The notes beneath the pieces were generated by a model. The model was not told the DNA's origin, ran no database searches, and saw nothing but the letters and a program-made list of their open reading frames with translations. Shown here piece after piece: positions 7,175-15,288 of a DNA stretch of 46,124 nucleotides. This stretch comes from an uncultured Flavobacteriales bacterium (GTDB lineage: Bacteria; Bacteroidota; Bacteroidia; Flavobacteriales_D; Sanyastnellaceae). The translations under genes were made by a program, and so were the position numbers. The DNA is taken from the NCBI GenBank assembly GCA_905479395.1, contig CAJQMI010000023.1, positions 1 through 46,124 of the forward strand, given 5' to 3'. Numbering within the stretch: the first letter of the stretch is position 1; each line of letters begins with the position of its first letter.

Positions 7175-7705
7175 TCAACAATCGATGACCAGAGGTCCGA
7201 CCACACCATTGATTGGAGTGCCGGTAAGAATGATTTCAGGGAAAAACATAAACCCGCTTGGTCCGCAAGTGTAGGAGACGGTGAGTGTACATTCTGTGGT
7301 GCCTTCTTCAAAGAGGTATTGCTGCAAGGTCAATCCCGAGTGCGCTTCAAATGAGCTTGGACCTGCAATGAACGAGGGAGAAGCCTGCACCGTTATGTTG
7401 CTGTTCCAGAAAAGATTTGATTCAATGACAATGGTGATTTCCTCTCCACTGGCATCGGCATCGCAGTCGCAGTCTTCGTTTACGAAGCCCATGACGTATC
7501 CAAATTGGTCAGACTCCACATGGCACGTGTCTCCAATGTTGAGATCGAGCTCTTCACAATCCATGAGGAAGACCGTCTCGTGTTCAGGCAGTTCTTGGAC
7601 AACTTGAACTTCTTCGAAATTCGTTTTGGTGCACGAAATAGTAGCCATGCAAAGCACAAGGGCAATCCAGAAGATGGAAGTGAAGGCGTGAATTGGACGA
7701 TGCAT
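7175..7705 (-). CDS. Cysteine-rich putative lipoprotein upstream of the sigma factor
   Basis: 176 residues. The N-terminus has a hydrophobic helix ending in ATISC (Cys25), a plausible though not classical lipobox, followed by TKTNFEEV. The mature part has at least eight cysteines, several in acidic clusters (MDCEELDLNIGDTCHV and NEDCDCDADASG), and ends in Cys, which suggests disulfides in the periplasm or on the surface. Most of the rest is predicted beta strand. No family is recognised. It is the first gene of the operon with the ECF sigma factor (6 bp gap), so it may be a sensor or a third component of the signalling unit. Confidence 0.65.
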   Translation of the reverse strand: MHRPIHAFTSIFWIALVLCMATISCTKTNFEEVQVVQELPEHETVFLMDCEELDLNIGDTCHVESDQFGYVMGFVNEDCDCDADASGEEITIVIESNLFWNSNITVQASPSFIAGPSSFEAHSGLTLQQYLFEEGTTECTLTVSYTCGPSGFMFFPEIILTGTPINGVVGPLVIDC

Positions 7706-7763
7706 ATGTACGTCGGTGAATGGATTTCCTGAGGTCTGTACTAAACTAACAGGCCAAATGTGA

Positions 7764-7771
7764 CAAAAATA
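7764..7771 (-). promoter_or_regulatory. -7 box for the lipoprotein/sigma/barrel operon
   Basis: TATTTTTG on the minus strand, exact match to TAnnTTTG, 58 bp upstream of the lipoprotein ATG. No TTG at the right distance upstream is seen, so the -33 element is weak or absent, which would suit a promoter using an alternative sigma factor or activator. Confidence 0.35.
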
Positions 7772-7899
7772 CGGAACAACGTTTCAGCGAGCGCAGTAAG
7801 AACAACACGAGACCAAATCAATTGATCTTATGTTGCAAGAGGAGAGGGTTCTCATCAACCTAACCTTTGTTTCTCGGGCAATCCGCTGTGGTCTGAGAA

Positions 7900-10068
7900 T
7901 TACTGTTGGATGACTCGCAAAGATCGAGTCGCTCCCTCCGAAGTTTTGAGGTTCAATGAATACAATCCTTTCGCGATGCCAAAAAACTCAATGCTTTGTG
8001 CACCTGAACCTGCGTAGGATTTGACGAGCTTGCCGTCAGTACTGATGAGTTGGCCCTGCCATTCGATGTGAGAGGCGATGCCGTTCAGCTGCACCATGCC
8101 ATTGGCAGGATTGGGGTAGAGGCTGGTTCCCTCGAAAACATTGTCGCGCACTGATGAGGCCGATGCTTCGCAAATTTCAATGCCATACGAGCTAGGCGGA
8201 ACCTCATTTGTACTCGTCTCCTCCACCAAAAGAGCGCCTGCTTCATCAAAGACGACGTAGCCGGCGTATTGCGGTTCAAAAAAGGGTGATTGAACAACAA
8301 AATCCAATGGCCCTGGAGCCACCTGTGCCATAACGGATACTTGATAGAAAGGACTGTACGTTTGATTGAAAGGAATGTAGGTAACGAGTTCAGCGCCCGA
8401 ATAAATAGACAAGCTTCCACCGAACCAGCCTTCTTGGGCATCATCGTTGAACTGGATTTCGATGGGTCCGCATGCTTCGGCGCTTTCGGAACAGGGGCGT
8501 AGGCCGTAGATGCTCCGAGCTCCGCCTGAAGAGGAGTAGATCACATAGCCGTTGTCATCTTCAATTTCATAAGCATCTGAACCACCTCCTCCAGAATACA
8601 CAACATTGATTGTGCTGTTCGCATTTGCTGGAAAGCTAAATGAATCGACTCCAAAATTGTTTGGTGACTCAGAAGCAATCAAAACACCATCGGCGTAGAT
8701 GTCCAATGAACCGCCGTTCCACGGATCCTCACCCCAAGGGTTTGAGGCTGAAATCATGCTTGCCGTCCAGGTCCCGCAGGTTCCTTCAATCACAGGAAAA
8801 TCGTAGGGAATTAGTTCTCCCATCGAGTGCACAACACCATTGTAAGCGAGGAGGTTAGCTTGTTCGACGAGCGCTCCATCGACAGCAATCCCATCAGAGT
8901 CTACAGAAACATTGAGGAAGTCGTTGCTGTAGGTCTGAAGCTGCATACCGTTGAATAAATCGGAGCTCTCGTACACAGCTTCTACGATGTGCCTGTTGAC
9001 AATTTCGTCCATTTCTTGGGAAGCGAGCAATTCATCCACATCAGCAAATCCATTCAATTCAGCAAAAGCAAACAACGCCGCGTCGGTTGGAGCGAATACA
9101 GTGAAAGGCCCAGGTGCGTCTTCATTGTCATTCAAGATCGGCTGGCCACGCAGGTCATCGTCCAATCCTTCATTGAATATTGCTTGCTCAAATAGCGTGT
9201 GATTCTCGCTTTGCATAATGACATCGAGCACTGTTGCTCCAGGATAACCGGCTGGGGCAAGGACTTTGTCGATGATATGAGCCACACCGTTTGATGCGGT
9301 GAAATCCGTGTAGATAATGTTTGCGTCATCCACCATGGCGCCTGCAGCATTGATGCTAATTGTGATGGATTGACCTTCTGTTGTCTCGATGGTCATTCCA
9401 TCGGTGAGGTCTTCTGCCATATATATTCCCGGGACCACATGGTATTTCAATGCATTGGGCATATCGTAAAAGCTCAGCATGTCAAATTGACTCAAATTCA
9501 TCAATTCCATCAGTGCGTCTGTGGCACTTTCTGTTGGAACAAATACAGTGTATTCGTCCAAGAGATTCAAATCCACACCATAACTGGTGCTGCCTTGGTA
9601 AAGACTTGGACTTAGGTAGGTATTCATGGCGTAAGCCCCTTCCCAACTCTCAACATAAGCAAGGGAGGCGTCGGCATAAGTCATATCACTCATCAAATCA
9701 GAAAGGGTGTAGGCATCAACGCTGATGGTCGCATTCATTCCCAAATCTGGTTGCACGCCGACGGAAGATGTGTATTGGTAATTTCCGGGGGTATCGAACG
9801 TGATGACACCCATGCAGACTCCATCGATGTTGCCTTCCAACGATTCTAGGAAGAACGACTCGGGATTGTCTTCGTTTGTGCCATCCACATTGTGGTTGCC
9901 TTCTGCATTGATGAATGCCACGGATTCCCCAACGGTTATTGGCAATGCGGATGGAGTGAAGACAAAATCAGTGAGATAAACAGTGTGGTCTGCCTCACAT
10001 TGTGCTTGGATTTCGGCTTGTGTAAATCCAAAAATCAAAGCTGCGAACAAGAGAATGTGTTTGATCAT
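7900..10068 (-). CDS. T9SS-exported fasciclin (FAS1) protein with a degenerate plastocyanin-like head
   Basis: 722 residues from MIKHILLFAALIFGFTQAEI (signal peptide); an in-frame ATG 57 bp upstream would hide the signal and is rejected. Domains: 24-118 a cupredoxin-like beta sandwich (TVGESVAFINAEGNHN ... GNYQYTSSVGVQPDLGM); ~120-270 first FAS1 domain (YTVFVPTESATDAL, ALKYHVVPG, GVAHIIDKVL); ~278-421 second FAS1 domain (FTVFAPTDAALFAF, NRHIVEAV, GVVHSMGEL); ~430-640 two beta-rich domains each opening with CG and containing a WNGGSLDIY / WFGGSLSIY motif; 649-722 a T9SS type A sorting domain (SLYPNPANGM ... GLYSLNLKTS). FAS1 domains mediate adhesion. Of the four type-1 copper ligands only His59 and Met111 remain; Cys and the second His are absent. 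It is a monocistronic minus-strand gene. Confidence 0.88.
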   Translation of the reverse strand: MIKHILLFAALIFGFTQAEIQAQCEADHTVYLTDFVFTPSALPITVGESVAFINAEGNHNVDGTNEDNPESFFLESLEGNIDGVCMGVITFDTPGNYQYTSSVGVQPDLGMNATISVDAYTLSDLMSDMTYADASLAYVESWEGAYAMNTYLSPSLYQGSTSYGVDLNLLDEYTVFVPTESATDALMELMNLSQFDMLSFYDMPNALKYHVVPGIYMAEDLTDGMTIETTEGQSITISINAAGAMVDDANIIYTDFTASNGVAHIIDKVLAPAGYPGATVLDVIMQSENHTLFEQAIFNEGLDDDLRGQPILNDNEDAPGPFTVFAPTDAALFAFAELNGFADVDELLASQEMDEIVNRHIVEAVYESSDLFNGMQLQTYSNDFLNVSVDSDGIAVDGALVEQANLLAYNGVVHSMGELIPYDFPVIEGTCGTWTASMISASNPWGEDPWNGGSLDIYADGVLIASESPNNFGVDSFSFPANANSTINVVYSGGGGSDAYEIEDDNGYVIYSSSGGARSIYGLRPCSESAEACGPIEIQFNDDAQEGWFGGSLSIYSGAELVTYIPFNQTYSPFYQVSVMAQVAPGPLDFVVQSPFFEPQYAGYVVFDEAGALLVEETSTNEVPPSSYGIEICEASASSVRDNVFEGTSLYPNPANGMVQLNGIASHIEWQGQLISTDGKLVKSYAGSGAQSIEFFGIAKGLYSLNLKTSEGATRSLRVIQQ

Positions 10069-10251
10069 GTGTGCTGTGGTTATTTTTGGTGGTACTTCTA
10101 TTGTCTGGCAATTGTGACACTTCAATGCTTGAAAATTCGTTTTTTCTTCAGAGCGGCATTTTTCCGATCATTAAGCTACCGAATCAACCGCCAATAAAAC
10201 CGAACCTTGGAAGTTTTGTTCTTGTTTCACTTGGCAGGTTGAGCCGATTCA

Positions 10252-11253
10252 ATGCTGATGTTTCCCATTTCATCTCCTGCCGATGTACCTTGCCGCGTGC
10301 CAAAAGATTCATCGAAACAAATCGCCCGATCCCATGGGCAGCGGTTGCATCCGCGCAATCGAAACCTCAGCCGCTATCTGATTCCTGCTTTGGTCAAACG
10401 GTTGCCTCAACTTGGGGAATTTGTGCAGAAGTCCAAAGGGGGAGAGGATACCATCGATTTCACGCGTCCAGAGGCGGTCAAACTATTGAATCGTGCTTTG
10501 ATTTTAAACGATTATGGTCTGGATCACTGGGACTTCCCACCGGAGAACCTTTGTCCACCCGTACCTGGACGCGCTGACTACCTGCATCACATGGCGGATC
10601 TGTTGCGTGAAAATCACTTTGGCAACATTCCAATGGGCTCAGAATTTCGAGTATTGGATATTGGCGTAGGTGCCACGGCGATTTATCCAATCGTAGGAAT
10701 CGTTGAATACGGTTGGTCTTTTGTTGGATGTGACGTTGCCCAGGCCTCTTTGGATTCTGTTAAATCCATCGTCGCGTCGAATTCAATGCTCCAAGACCAT
10801 TTGGAGTTGCGCTACCAAGACGATTCCACCTGCATGTTGCGAGGAATCATAACTGATTCCGATCGTTTTGTGTTTACAATGTGCAATCCCCCATTTCATG
10901 CCAGCGCCGAGGATGCTGCTCAGGGGACGATGCGGAAAACCAAGAACCTTTTGGGGGGAAAGCAATCCAATCCCATGCTCAACTTTAGCGGAATAGCGCA
11001 GGAGTTGATATTCGAAGGAGGTGAAGTGAGATTCATTCAAACGTTGATCCGTGAGAGCCAGAATTATGCTCACAATGTATTTTGGTTCACCACCTTGGTA
11101 TCAAAACAGTCGCATCTCAAAGGGCTTTATGCCGTTTTGAAGACCGTTCGTCCTGTGGAGGTCAAAACGATCGCCATGGGCACTGGAAATAAAACAACGC
11201 GGATTTTGGCTTGGACCTTTGTTCCAAAAGAGGAACGCTCGCATTGGCGATGA
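10252..11253 (+). CDS. rlmF: 23S rRNA (adenine-1618-N6)-methyltransferase RlmF
   Basis: 333 residues. RlmF transfers a methyl group from SAM to N6 of A1618 in 23S rRNA. Family hallmarks in order: LHPRNRNLSRYLIPALVKR at 32-50, the block DHWDFPPENLCPPVPGRADY at 91-110, SAM-binding motif I LDIGVGATAIYP at 135-146, the N6-adenine catalytic motif CNPPFHAS at 211-218, and the C-terminal FTTLVSKQSHLKGLYAVL and AWTFVP. The first ~25 residues are poorly conserved in the family. The gene stands alone between divergent and co-directional genes; a 99-bp gap with inverted repeats separates it from the oxidase pair. Confidence 0.95.
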   Translation: MLMFPISSPADVPCRVPKDSSKQIARSHGQRLHPRNRNLSRYLIPALVKRLPQLGEFVQKSKGGEDTIDFTRPEAVKLLNRALILNDYGLDHWDFPPENLCPPVPGRADYLHHMADLLRENHFGNIPMGSEFRVLDIGVGATAIYPIVGIVEYGWSFVGCDVAQASLDSVKSIVASNSMLQDHLELRYQDDSTCMLRGIITDSDRFVFTMCNPPFHASAEDAAQGTMRKTKNLLGGKQSNPMLNFSGIAQELIFEGGEVRFIQTLIRESQNYAHNVFWFTTLVSKQSHLKGLYAVLKTVRPVEVKTIAMGTGNKTTRILAWTFVPKEERSHWR

Positions 11254-11292
11254 GGCGTTTTGTGCATCGCATTGCGCATGCAATGGACGATT

Positions 11293-11319
11293 GCCAAAAA
11301 GCACGCTCTTTTTTTTGGC
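11293..11319 (+). terminator. Possible hairpin after rlmF
   Basis: GCCAAAAA and TTTTTGGC form an 8-bp perfect inverted repeat with an 11-nt loop. The U-tract is within the stem rather than behind it, so termination is only possible, not convincing. A weaker repeat GCGATG/CATCGC (11247-11270) overlaps the rlmF stop. Confidence 0.25.
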
Positions 11320-11347
11320 TGTGGTCTTAATTTCTGAGTTACTTTTC
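11314..11347 (+). promoter_or_regulatory. Promoter-like elements before the split oxidase operon
   Basis: TTTG at 11314-11317, 22-bp spacer, TACTTTTC at 11340-11347 (7 of 8 to TAnnTTTG), then 4 nt to the ATG at 11352. The same close arrangement is seen at 1786 and 4273. Confidence 0.22.
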
Positions 11348-11351
11348 TCAC

Positions 11352-12206
11352 ATGCGATTATGTAAGTCTCTCATTGCCATATTTCTCGCGCTGATTTCTA
11401 ACTGTATATCGGCGCAGGACACGTTGTGGATCGTTCGTGGAGAATGGACGCACATTCCGGATTCTGTTCAAGCAATTCGATTCAATTCCAGTGCAGATTG
11501 GTCAGGCATTAACGCCACCCTTTCTCGAGCGTCTGACGAATCGACTTCGCTCGTGGTGGTCAACACGGACAGCTTGAGCCATACGTGGAAACTGCATGTG
11601 GATGAAGAGGAGGAGTGGGCGATTGAAGCTTTTGATACGTTGACTTTTGAAATCCCCGCACTTCCCATTGGGACATACCTCTTCGGTCTTACGGATGAGA
11701 TTGGACGTGTCTTGGGCGCGAGCGGTCAATTGCAAGTAGGGTTAGGAGTTGAATTCCCTCTCTTTCATTGGAATTTGGGAGATTGGTCCGTGCAACGAAT
11801 GGCGTCAGCAAACATGGGAGTTCCTGTGGCATGGGAAGAGCCATATGTACCCGAGCAATTCACCATCAATGAGCGCACTTATCCTGCGACTGTCGATGAT
11901 CCTGAAGCCCTTGTGGCCATGAACCTTGGTGATACGTGTTGGATTTCTATTGCGAATCACGGGTTCATGGATCACGTGTTTCACTTTCATGGATTTCACG
12001 TGATTATGGTGAGCAGCACGCATCATCCTGAGCGCGTTGGATGGTCCAAAGACACCGTCCCTATTCGTATGGGAGAGGGGCTTGTTGTTCAACTCGTTGC
12101 CAACCAAATGGGAATGTACCCTGTTCACAATCACAATTTGATTGCTGTAACAAATGCAGGCTTTTATCCAGGAGGAATGATCACGCAAATCCATGTGATG
12201 CCATGA
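11352..12206 (+). CDS. Multicopper-oxidase-like protein, subunit with type 2/3 copper histidines only
   Basis: 284 residues: signal peptide 1-21, a first cupredoxin-like domain (~25-130) without copper ligands, and a second (~165-284) with multicopper oxidase C-terminal motifs. The motif H208-x2-H211-x-H213 (DHVFHFHG) matches HPxHLHG, and H259-N-H261 (PVHNHN) matches the HCH motif. The type-1 copper Cys is replaced by Asn260 and the following type-1 His by Ala265. So four histidines for the trinuclear cluster remain, but no electron-accepting type-1 site. The gene ends directly after the cupredoxin fold: no T9SS tail. Its TGA overlaps the ATG of the next gene, whose ligand set is complementary; the two probably form one oxidase. 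The substrate is unknown. Confidence 0.8.
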   Translation: MRLCKSLIAIFLALISNCISAQDTLWIVRGEWTHIPDSVQAIRFNSSADWSGINATLSRASDESTSLVVVNTDSLSHTWKLHVDEEEEWAIEAFDTLTFEIPALPIGTYLFGLTDEIGRVLGASGQLQVGLGVEFPLFHWNLGDWSVQRMASANMGVPVAWEEPYVPEQFTINERTYPATVDDPEALVAMNLGDTCWISIANHGFMDHVFHFHGFHVIMVSSTHHPERVGWSKDTVPIRMGEGLVVQLVANQMGMYPVHNHNLIAVTNAGFYPGGMITQIHVMP

Positions 12207-13354
12207 ATCAGTTTCGAGTTTGCTTGATGATATGTGCCATTGGCGGAGCTTCACTTTGCTCCGGGCAAATGGCGCCACCTCAGTTGTTTTCGGGCATGGA
12301 GGGATATACTTTTTTGCCTGACGGCACAGCCATACCCATTTGGGGCTACGGTTGGGTTGCTGACGGTTACATTACCCTGCCAGGTCCTCTGCTAGAATAC
12401 ACCCAAGACGAGTTCGTGCAGCTCAACTTCACGAATCCTAGCCCTGAAAGCCATACAATCCATTTGCATGGTCTGGACGTAGACCAAGCCAATGATGGAG
12501 TGCCGGCAACAAGTTTTTTTGTTGTCACAGGGCAGGAAGCCACGTATGAGTTTACCGCGGATTATCCCGGCACGTTTCTTTATCACTGCCACGTGACGAC
12601 GACCTTGCATTTGACGATGGGAATGTACGGGATGATTTTGGTGAATCGTCCTGACATGACGTTGTTTGAGGGAGGGCCATCGTACGCCAAAAATGCCCCA
12701 ATCTTGTTCAGTGATTTGGCCATTGAGACCAATGTAGATGCCGTGCAGTCTTTTCCTTTCCATGACATTCGCCCAGACGTTTTTATGGTCAATGGTGTTT
12801 CTGGCAATCAGTTGGAACAACCAGACCATATCATTGACTTTGAGCCTGGTGAGCCGATTGCGCTGCGCCTGGGATCCATGGCTTACAGTCTGATGCGATT
12901 GGACTTTCCATCGGAATTGAACGCGACCTGCTACATGAGCGACGGAAGGCCACTTCCAGAGCCGTTTGATGTGGAGGAAATGGACATTTTTCCAGGTGAG
13001 CGATTCACTGTTATGATTGAACCCGTTGAAGGATGGGACGGATACATCGGATGTGAATTCTGGAACATTCCGGACCAGGAACTTGATGGAGAACAATCGA
13101 TTCATGTGAGAGATAAAAGCCTATCGGTGGGTGAATGGAGTGAATTGATCGCTCCTTTGGGATACCCAAATCCCACCCGTTCAAGCATCTCATGGAATGG
13201 GCCTGCCTCGGTGTCCGTGTTTGATGTCTCTGGTGTTCTTGTATTTCAAGGTCCTCTTGACCAAGGTCAATTGCACGTCAATGGATGGTCCACTGGAATG
13301 TACACGGCCATTTTCCCTGACGGAAATCGCTCTCGGTTTTCAGTGATTCACTGA
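12203..13354 (+). CDS. Multicopper-oxidase-like protein with type-1 site and T9SS type A tail, second subunit
   Basis: 383 residues from the ATG that overlaps the upstream stop (ATGA); a longer frame extends further upstream inside the previous gene but lacks a signal peptide. Signal peptide 1-22. Domain 1 (~25-150) holds H84-x2-H87-x-H89 (HTIHLHG) and H128-C129-H130 with H136 and M141 (YHCHVTTTLHLTMGM): a complete type-1 copper site plus four trinuclear-cluster histidines. Domain 2 (~160-305) keeps the cupredoxin outline (PDVFMVNGVSG, FEPGEPIALRLGS) but has lost the ligands. Residues 318-383 are a T9SS type A signal (GYPNPTRSSIS ... GMYTAIFPDGNRSRFSV). It thus complements the upstream subunit, which has the ligands in its second domain. 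Laccase- or nitrite-reductase-like copper chemistry outside the cell is expected. Confidence 0.85.
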   Translation: MNQFRVCLMICAIGGASLCSGQMAPPQLFSGMEGYTFLPDGTAIPIWGYGWVADGYITLPGPLLEYTQDEFVQLNFTNPSPESHTIHLHGLDVDQANDGVPATSFFVVTGQEATYEFTADYPGTFLYHCHVTTTLHLTMGMYGMILVNRPDMTLFEGGPSYAKNAPILFSDLAIETNVDAVQSFPFHDIRPDVFMVNGVSGNQLEQPDHIIDFEPGEPIALRLGSMAYSLMRLDFPSELNATCYMSDGRPLPEPFDVEEMDIFPGERFTVMIEPVEGWDGYIGCEFWNIPDQELDGEQSIHVRDKSLSVGEWSELIAPLGYPNPTRSSISWNGPASVSVFDVSGVLVFQGPLDQGQLHVNGWSTGMYTAIFPDGNRSRFSVIH

Positions 13355-13696
13355 GCCATAACGGACTTGATTCTCTTTGCTCAATGCAATGTTTCTTTGG
13401 AGCGCTGACAGCTTGAAATCGGGAGTGTAAAAATGATTCACGCGATTCATTGGCTTGGTCACACAAGCTCCTCATTAGCTCCGCAATAGCTGCGCAATCG
13501 CCCGAACACTGGTTCGTTGGCAGTGAGCCCAAATTTCGAAGAAGTGTGCATGCACAATGGCAAAGTGAGGGTTGTAGTTGCCGATCTGCTTTTTATCCGT
13601 CGATATGAATGAAGTGCTTTAGACCATTTGAATGACGGTTTATGCCCTCGAGGTCAGAATGGTGGAACATGTCATTAAGATATTGGTTACCAAGGC
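13355..13696. other. Intergenic region upstream of gapN
   Basis: No gene is seen in these 342 bp. Notable are an 11-bp tandem repeat with one mismatch (TAGCTCCGCAA / TAGCTGCGCAA, 13476-13497) and a perfect 12-bp palindrome TGTGCATGCACA at 13545-13556, about 140 bp before the gapN ATG, which could be an operator. No TAnnTTTG box was found. Confidence 0.45.
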
Positions 13697-15271
13697 ATGA
13701 AAGCCGAACTAACACCACCAGTTATCGACCACAAGACCTACTTGCTCAATGGAAAATTGATTCCATGGAGCGGAGACGTGGCAGAGGTTCGCAGTCCCAT
13801 TTTACCGTCAGATGCCTCAAAAGAGGATGAGCTGAGGGGTGTTTTATTGGGATCTGCTCCGGACATGGATGAACCCTCGGCAATTGCAGCACTGGAATCT
13901 GCAAAAAGTGCATATGATTTTGGTCGCGGAGCATGGCCAACTGCAGATGCAAGCGTTCGAATCAGTGCAATGGAGAAATTCATCGAGCGGATGGTGCCCA
14001 AACGCGAAGAGGTGGTCAATTTGCTCGTTTGGGAGATTTGCAAAAAACGAACTGATGCGGAGAAAGAGTTCGACCGAACTGTGATTTACCTGAAAGAAAC
14101 GGTCGCCGAATACAAAAACTTACACAGGGAAGGAAGCCACATCACCTCTGTCGACGGAACATTGGCTCAAATCCGTCGTGGTCCAATTGGTGTTGTGCTC
14201 TGTCTCGGTCCGTTTAACTACCCTCTGAATGAAACGTTTTGTGTGTTGCTTCCAGCTCTGCTGATGGGAAATACGTGTGTGTTCAAGCCCGCAAAATATG
14301 GAGTGCTGTTGATTACACCGCTGCTCGAAGCATTTGCAGAGAGCTTCCCTCCCGGTGTTGTCAATATCATATTTGGCCGTGGCCGTACCCTCGCTTCGCC
14401 CATCATGAAGACTGGGAAAATTGATGTTTTGGCTTTGATCGGAAATAGCAAAAGCAGCAATGCATTGATTTCTCAACATCCCAAGCCCAACAGGGTGCGC
14501 CAGGTTTTGGGATTGGAAGCGAAAAATCCTGCAATTATTTTTGAGGACGCAAACATTGAGTTAGCGGTCAAGGAATGTGTCAAAGGTGCCTGGAGTTTCA
14601 ACGGTCAGCGCTGCACGGCGTTGAAGGTCATTTATGTTCATAAGGGCATCCGCGAGGAGTTCCTCAAGGCGTTTGCTGCTGAAACTGACAAGTTAAGCGT
14701 GGGCAGTCCTTTTGAAAATGCAGACATCACACCTCTGCCAGAACAAGGCAAGGTGCAGTACATGCAATCTTATGTTGATGAGGCAATCGCCAAGGGCGCT
14801 GAGGTTGTGAATGGAAGGGGAGGACTGGTCCAAGGAAATGCATTTTTTCCTGCCATTCTCTTCCCAACTAGCCGCGACACAGCCATATTTCGCGAAGAGC
14901 AATTTGGCCCTGTTTGTCCCGTCTTGGAATTTGAAGATTTTGAGGAGGTGTTAACCGATGTTGCGGAGAGCAATTATGGCCAGCAAGTGAGTGTTTTCAC
15001 ACAAAATGCTGAAGCGGCAGGCCGCTGCATCGATCATCTGGTCAATCAAGTTTGCCGTGTAAACATCAATGCTTCTTGCCAGCGCGGCCCCGATGCATTG
15101 CCCTTCACAGGGAGGAAGGACAGTGCGGTGAGCACCCTCAGCGTGAAAGCTGCCTTGCGTTCTTTCTCCATCCGCACGCTGGTCGCGTGCACAGAAGACC
15201 AGAAAGAACTCATGGAAGATGTAATCTCAGGAGGTCATTCCTCCTTCTCATCCATGAATTACTTGCTCTAG
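13697..15271 (+). CDS. gapN: NADP-dependent non-phosphorylating glyceraldehyde-3-phosphate dehydrogenase
   Basis: 524 residues of the aldehyde dehydrogenase superfamily. GapN oxidises glyceraldehyde-3-phosphate directly to 3-phosphoglycerate with NADP+, bypassing one ATP-forming step and supplying NADPH. Visible: oxyanion-hole Asn174 in GPFNYPLNE, the general base Glu274 in LGLEAKNPAI, catalytic Cys306 in FNGQRCTALK, the EEQFGPVCPVLEF block, and the GapN-type sequence QRGPDALPFTGRKDS with arginine and neighbours used for phosphate binding. The N-terminal ~60 residues (SDASKEDELRGVLLGSAPDM) are longer than in streptococcal GapN (about 475 residues) and match the larger Bacteroidota form. It converges on the helicase gene with 17 bp between. 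Confidence 0.88.
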   Translation: MKAELTPPVIDHKTYLLNGKLIPWSGDVAEVRSPILPSDASKEDELRGVLLGSAPDMDEPSAIAALESAKSAYDFGRGAWPTADASVRISAMEKFIERMVPKREEVVNLLVWEICKKRTDAEKEFDRTVIYLKETVAEYKNLHREGSHITSVDGTLAQIRRGPIGVVLCLGPFNYPLNETFCVLLPALLMGNTCVFKPAKYGVLLITPLLEAFAESFPPGVVNIIFGRGRTLASPIMKTGKIDVLALIGNSKSSNALISQHPKPNRVRQVLGLEAKNPAIIFEDANIELAVKECVKGAWSFNGQRCTALKVIYVHKGIREEFLKAFAAETDKLSVGSPFENADITPLPEQGKVQYMQSYVDEAIAKGAEVVNGRGGLVQGNAFFPAILFPTSRDTAIFREEQFGPVCPVLEFEDFEEVLTDVAESNYGQQVSVFTQNAEAAGRCIDHLVNQVCRVNINASCQRGPDALPFTGRKDSAVSTLSVKAALRSFSIRTLVACTEDQKELMEDVISGGHSSFSSMNYLL

Positions 15272-15288
15272 AATCGTTGGGTTTTGGA

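Noticed and set aside
12041-12202. N-terminal extension of the second oxidase subunit
   Set aside because: The longer frame lies inside the first subunit gene and would place the signal peptide in the middle; the ATG at 12203 gives a proper signal.
12392-13105. 237-codon minus-strand frame opposite the oxidase gene
   Set aside because: It is antisense to conserved copper motifs, with no recognisable domains.
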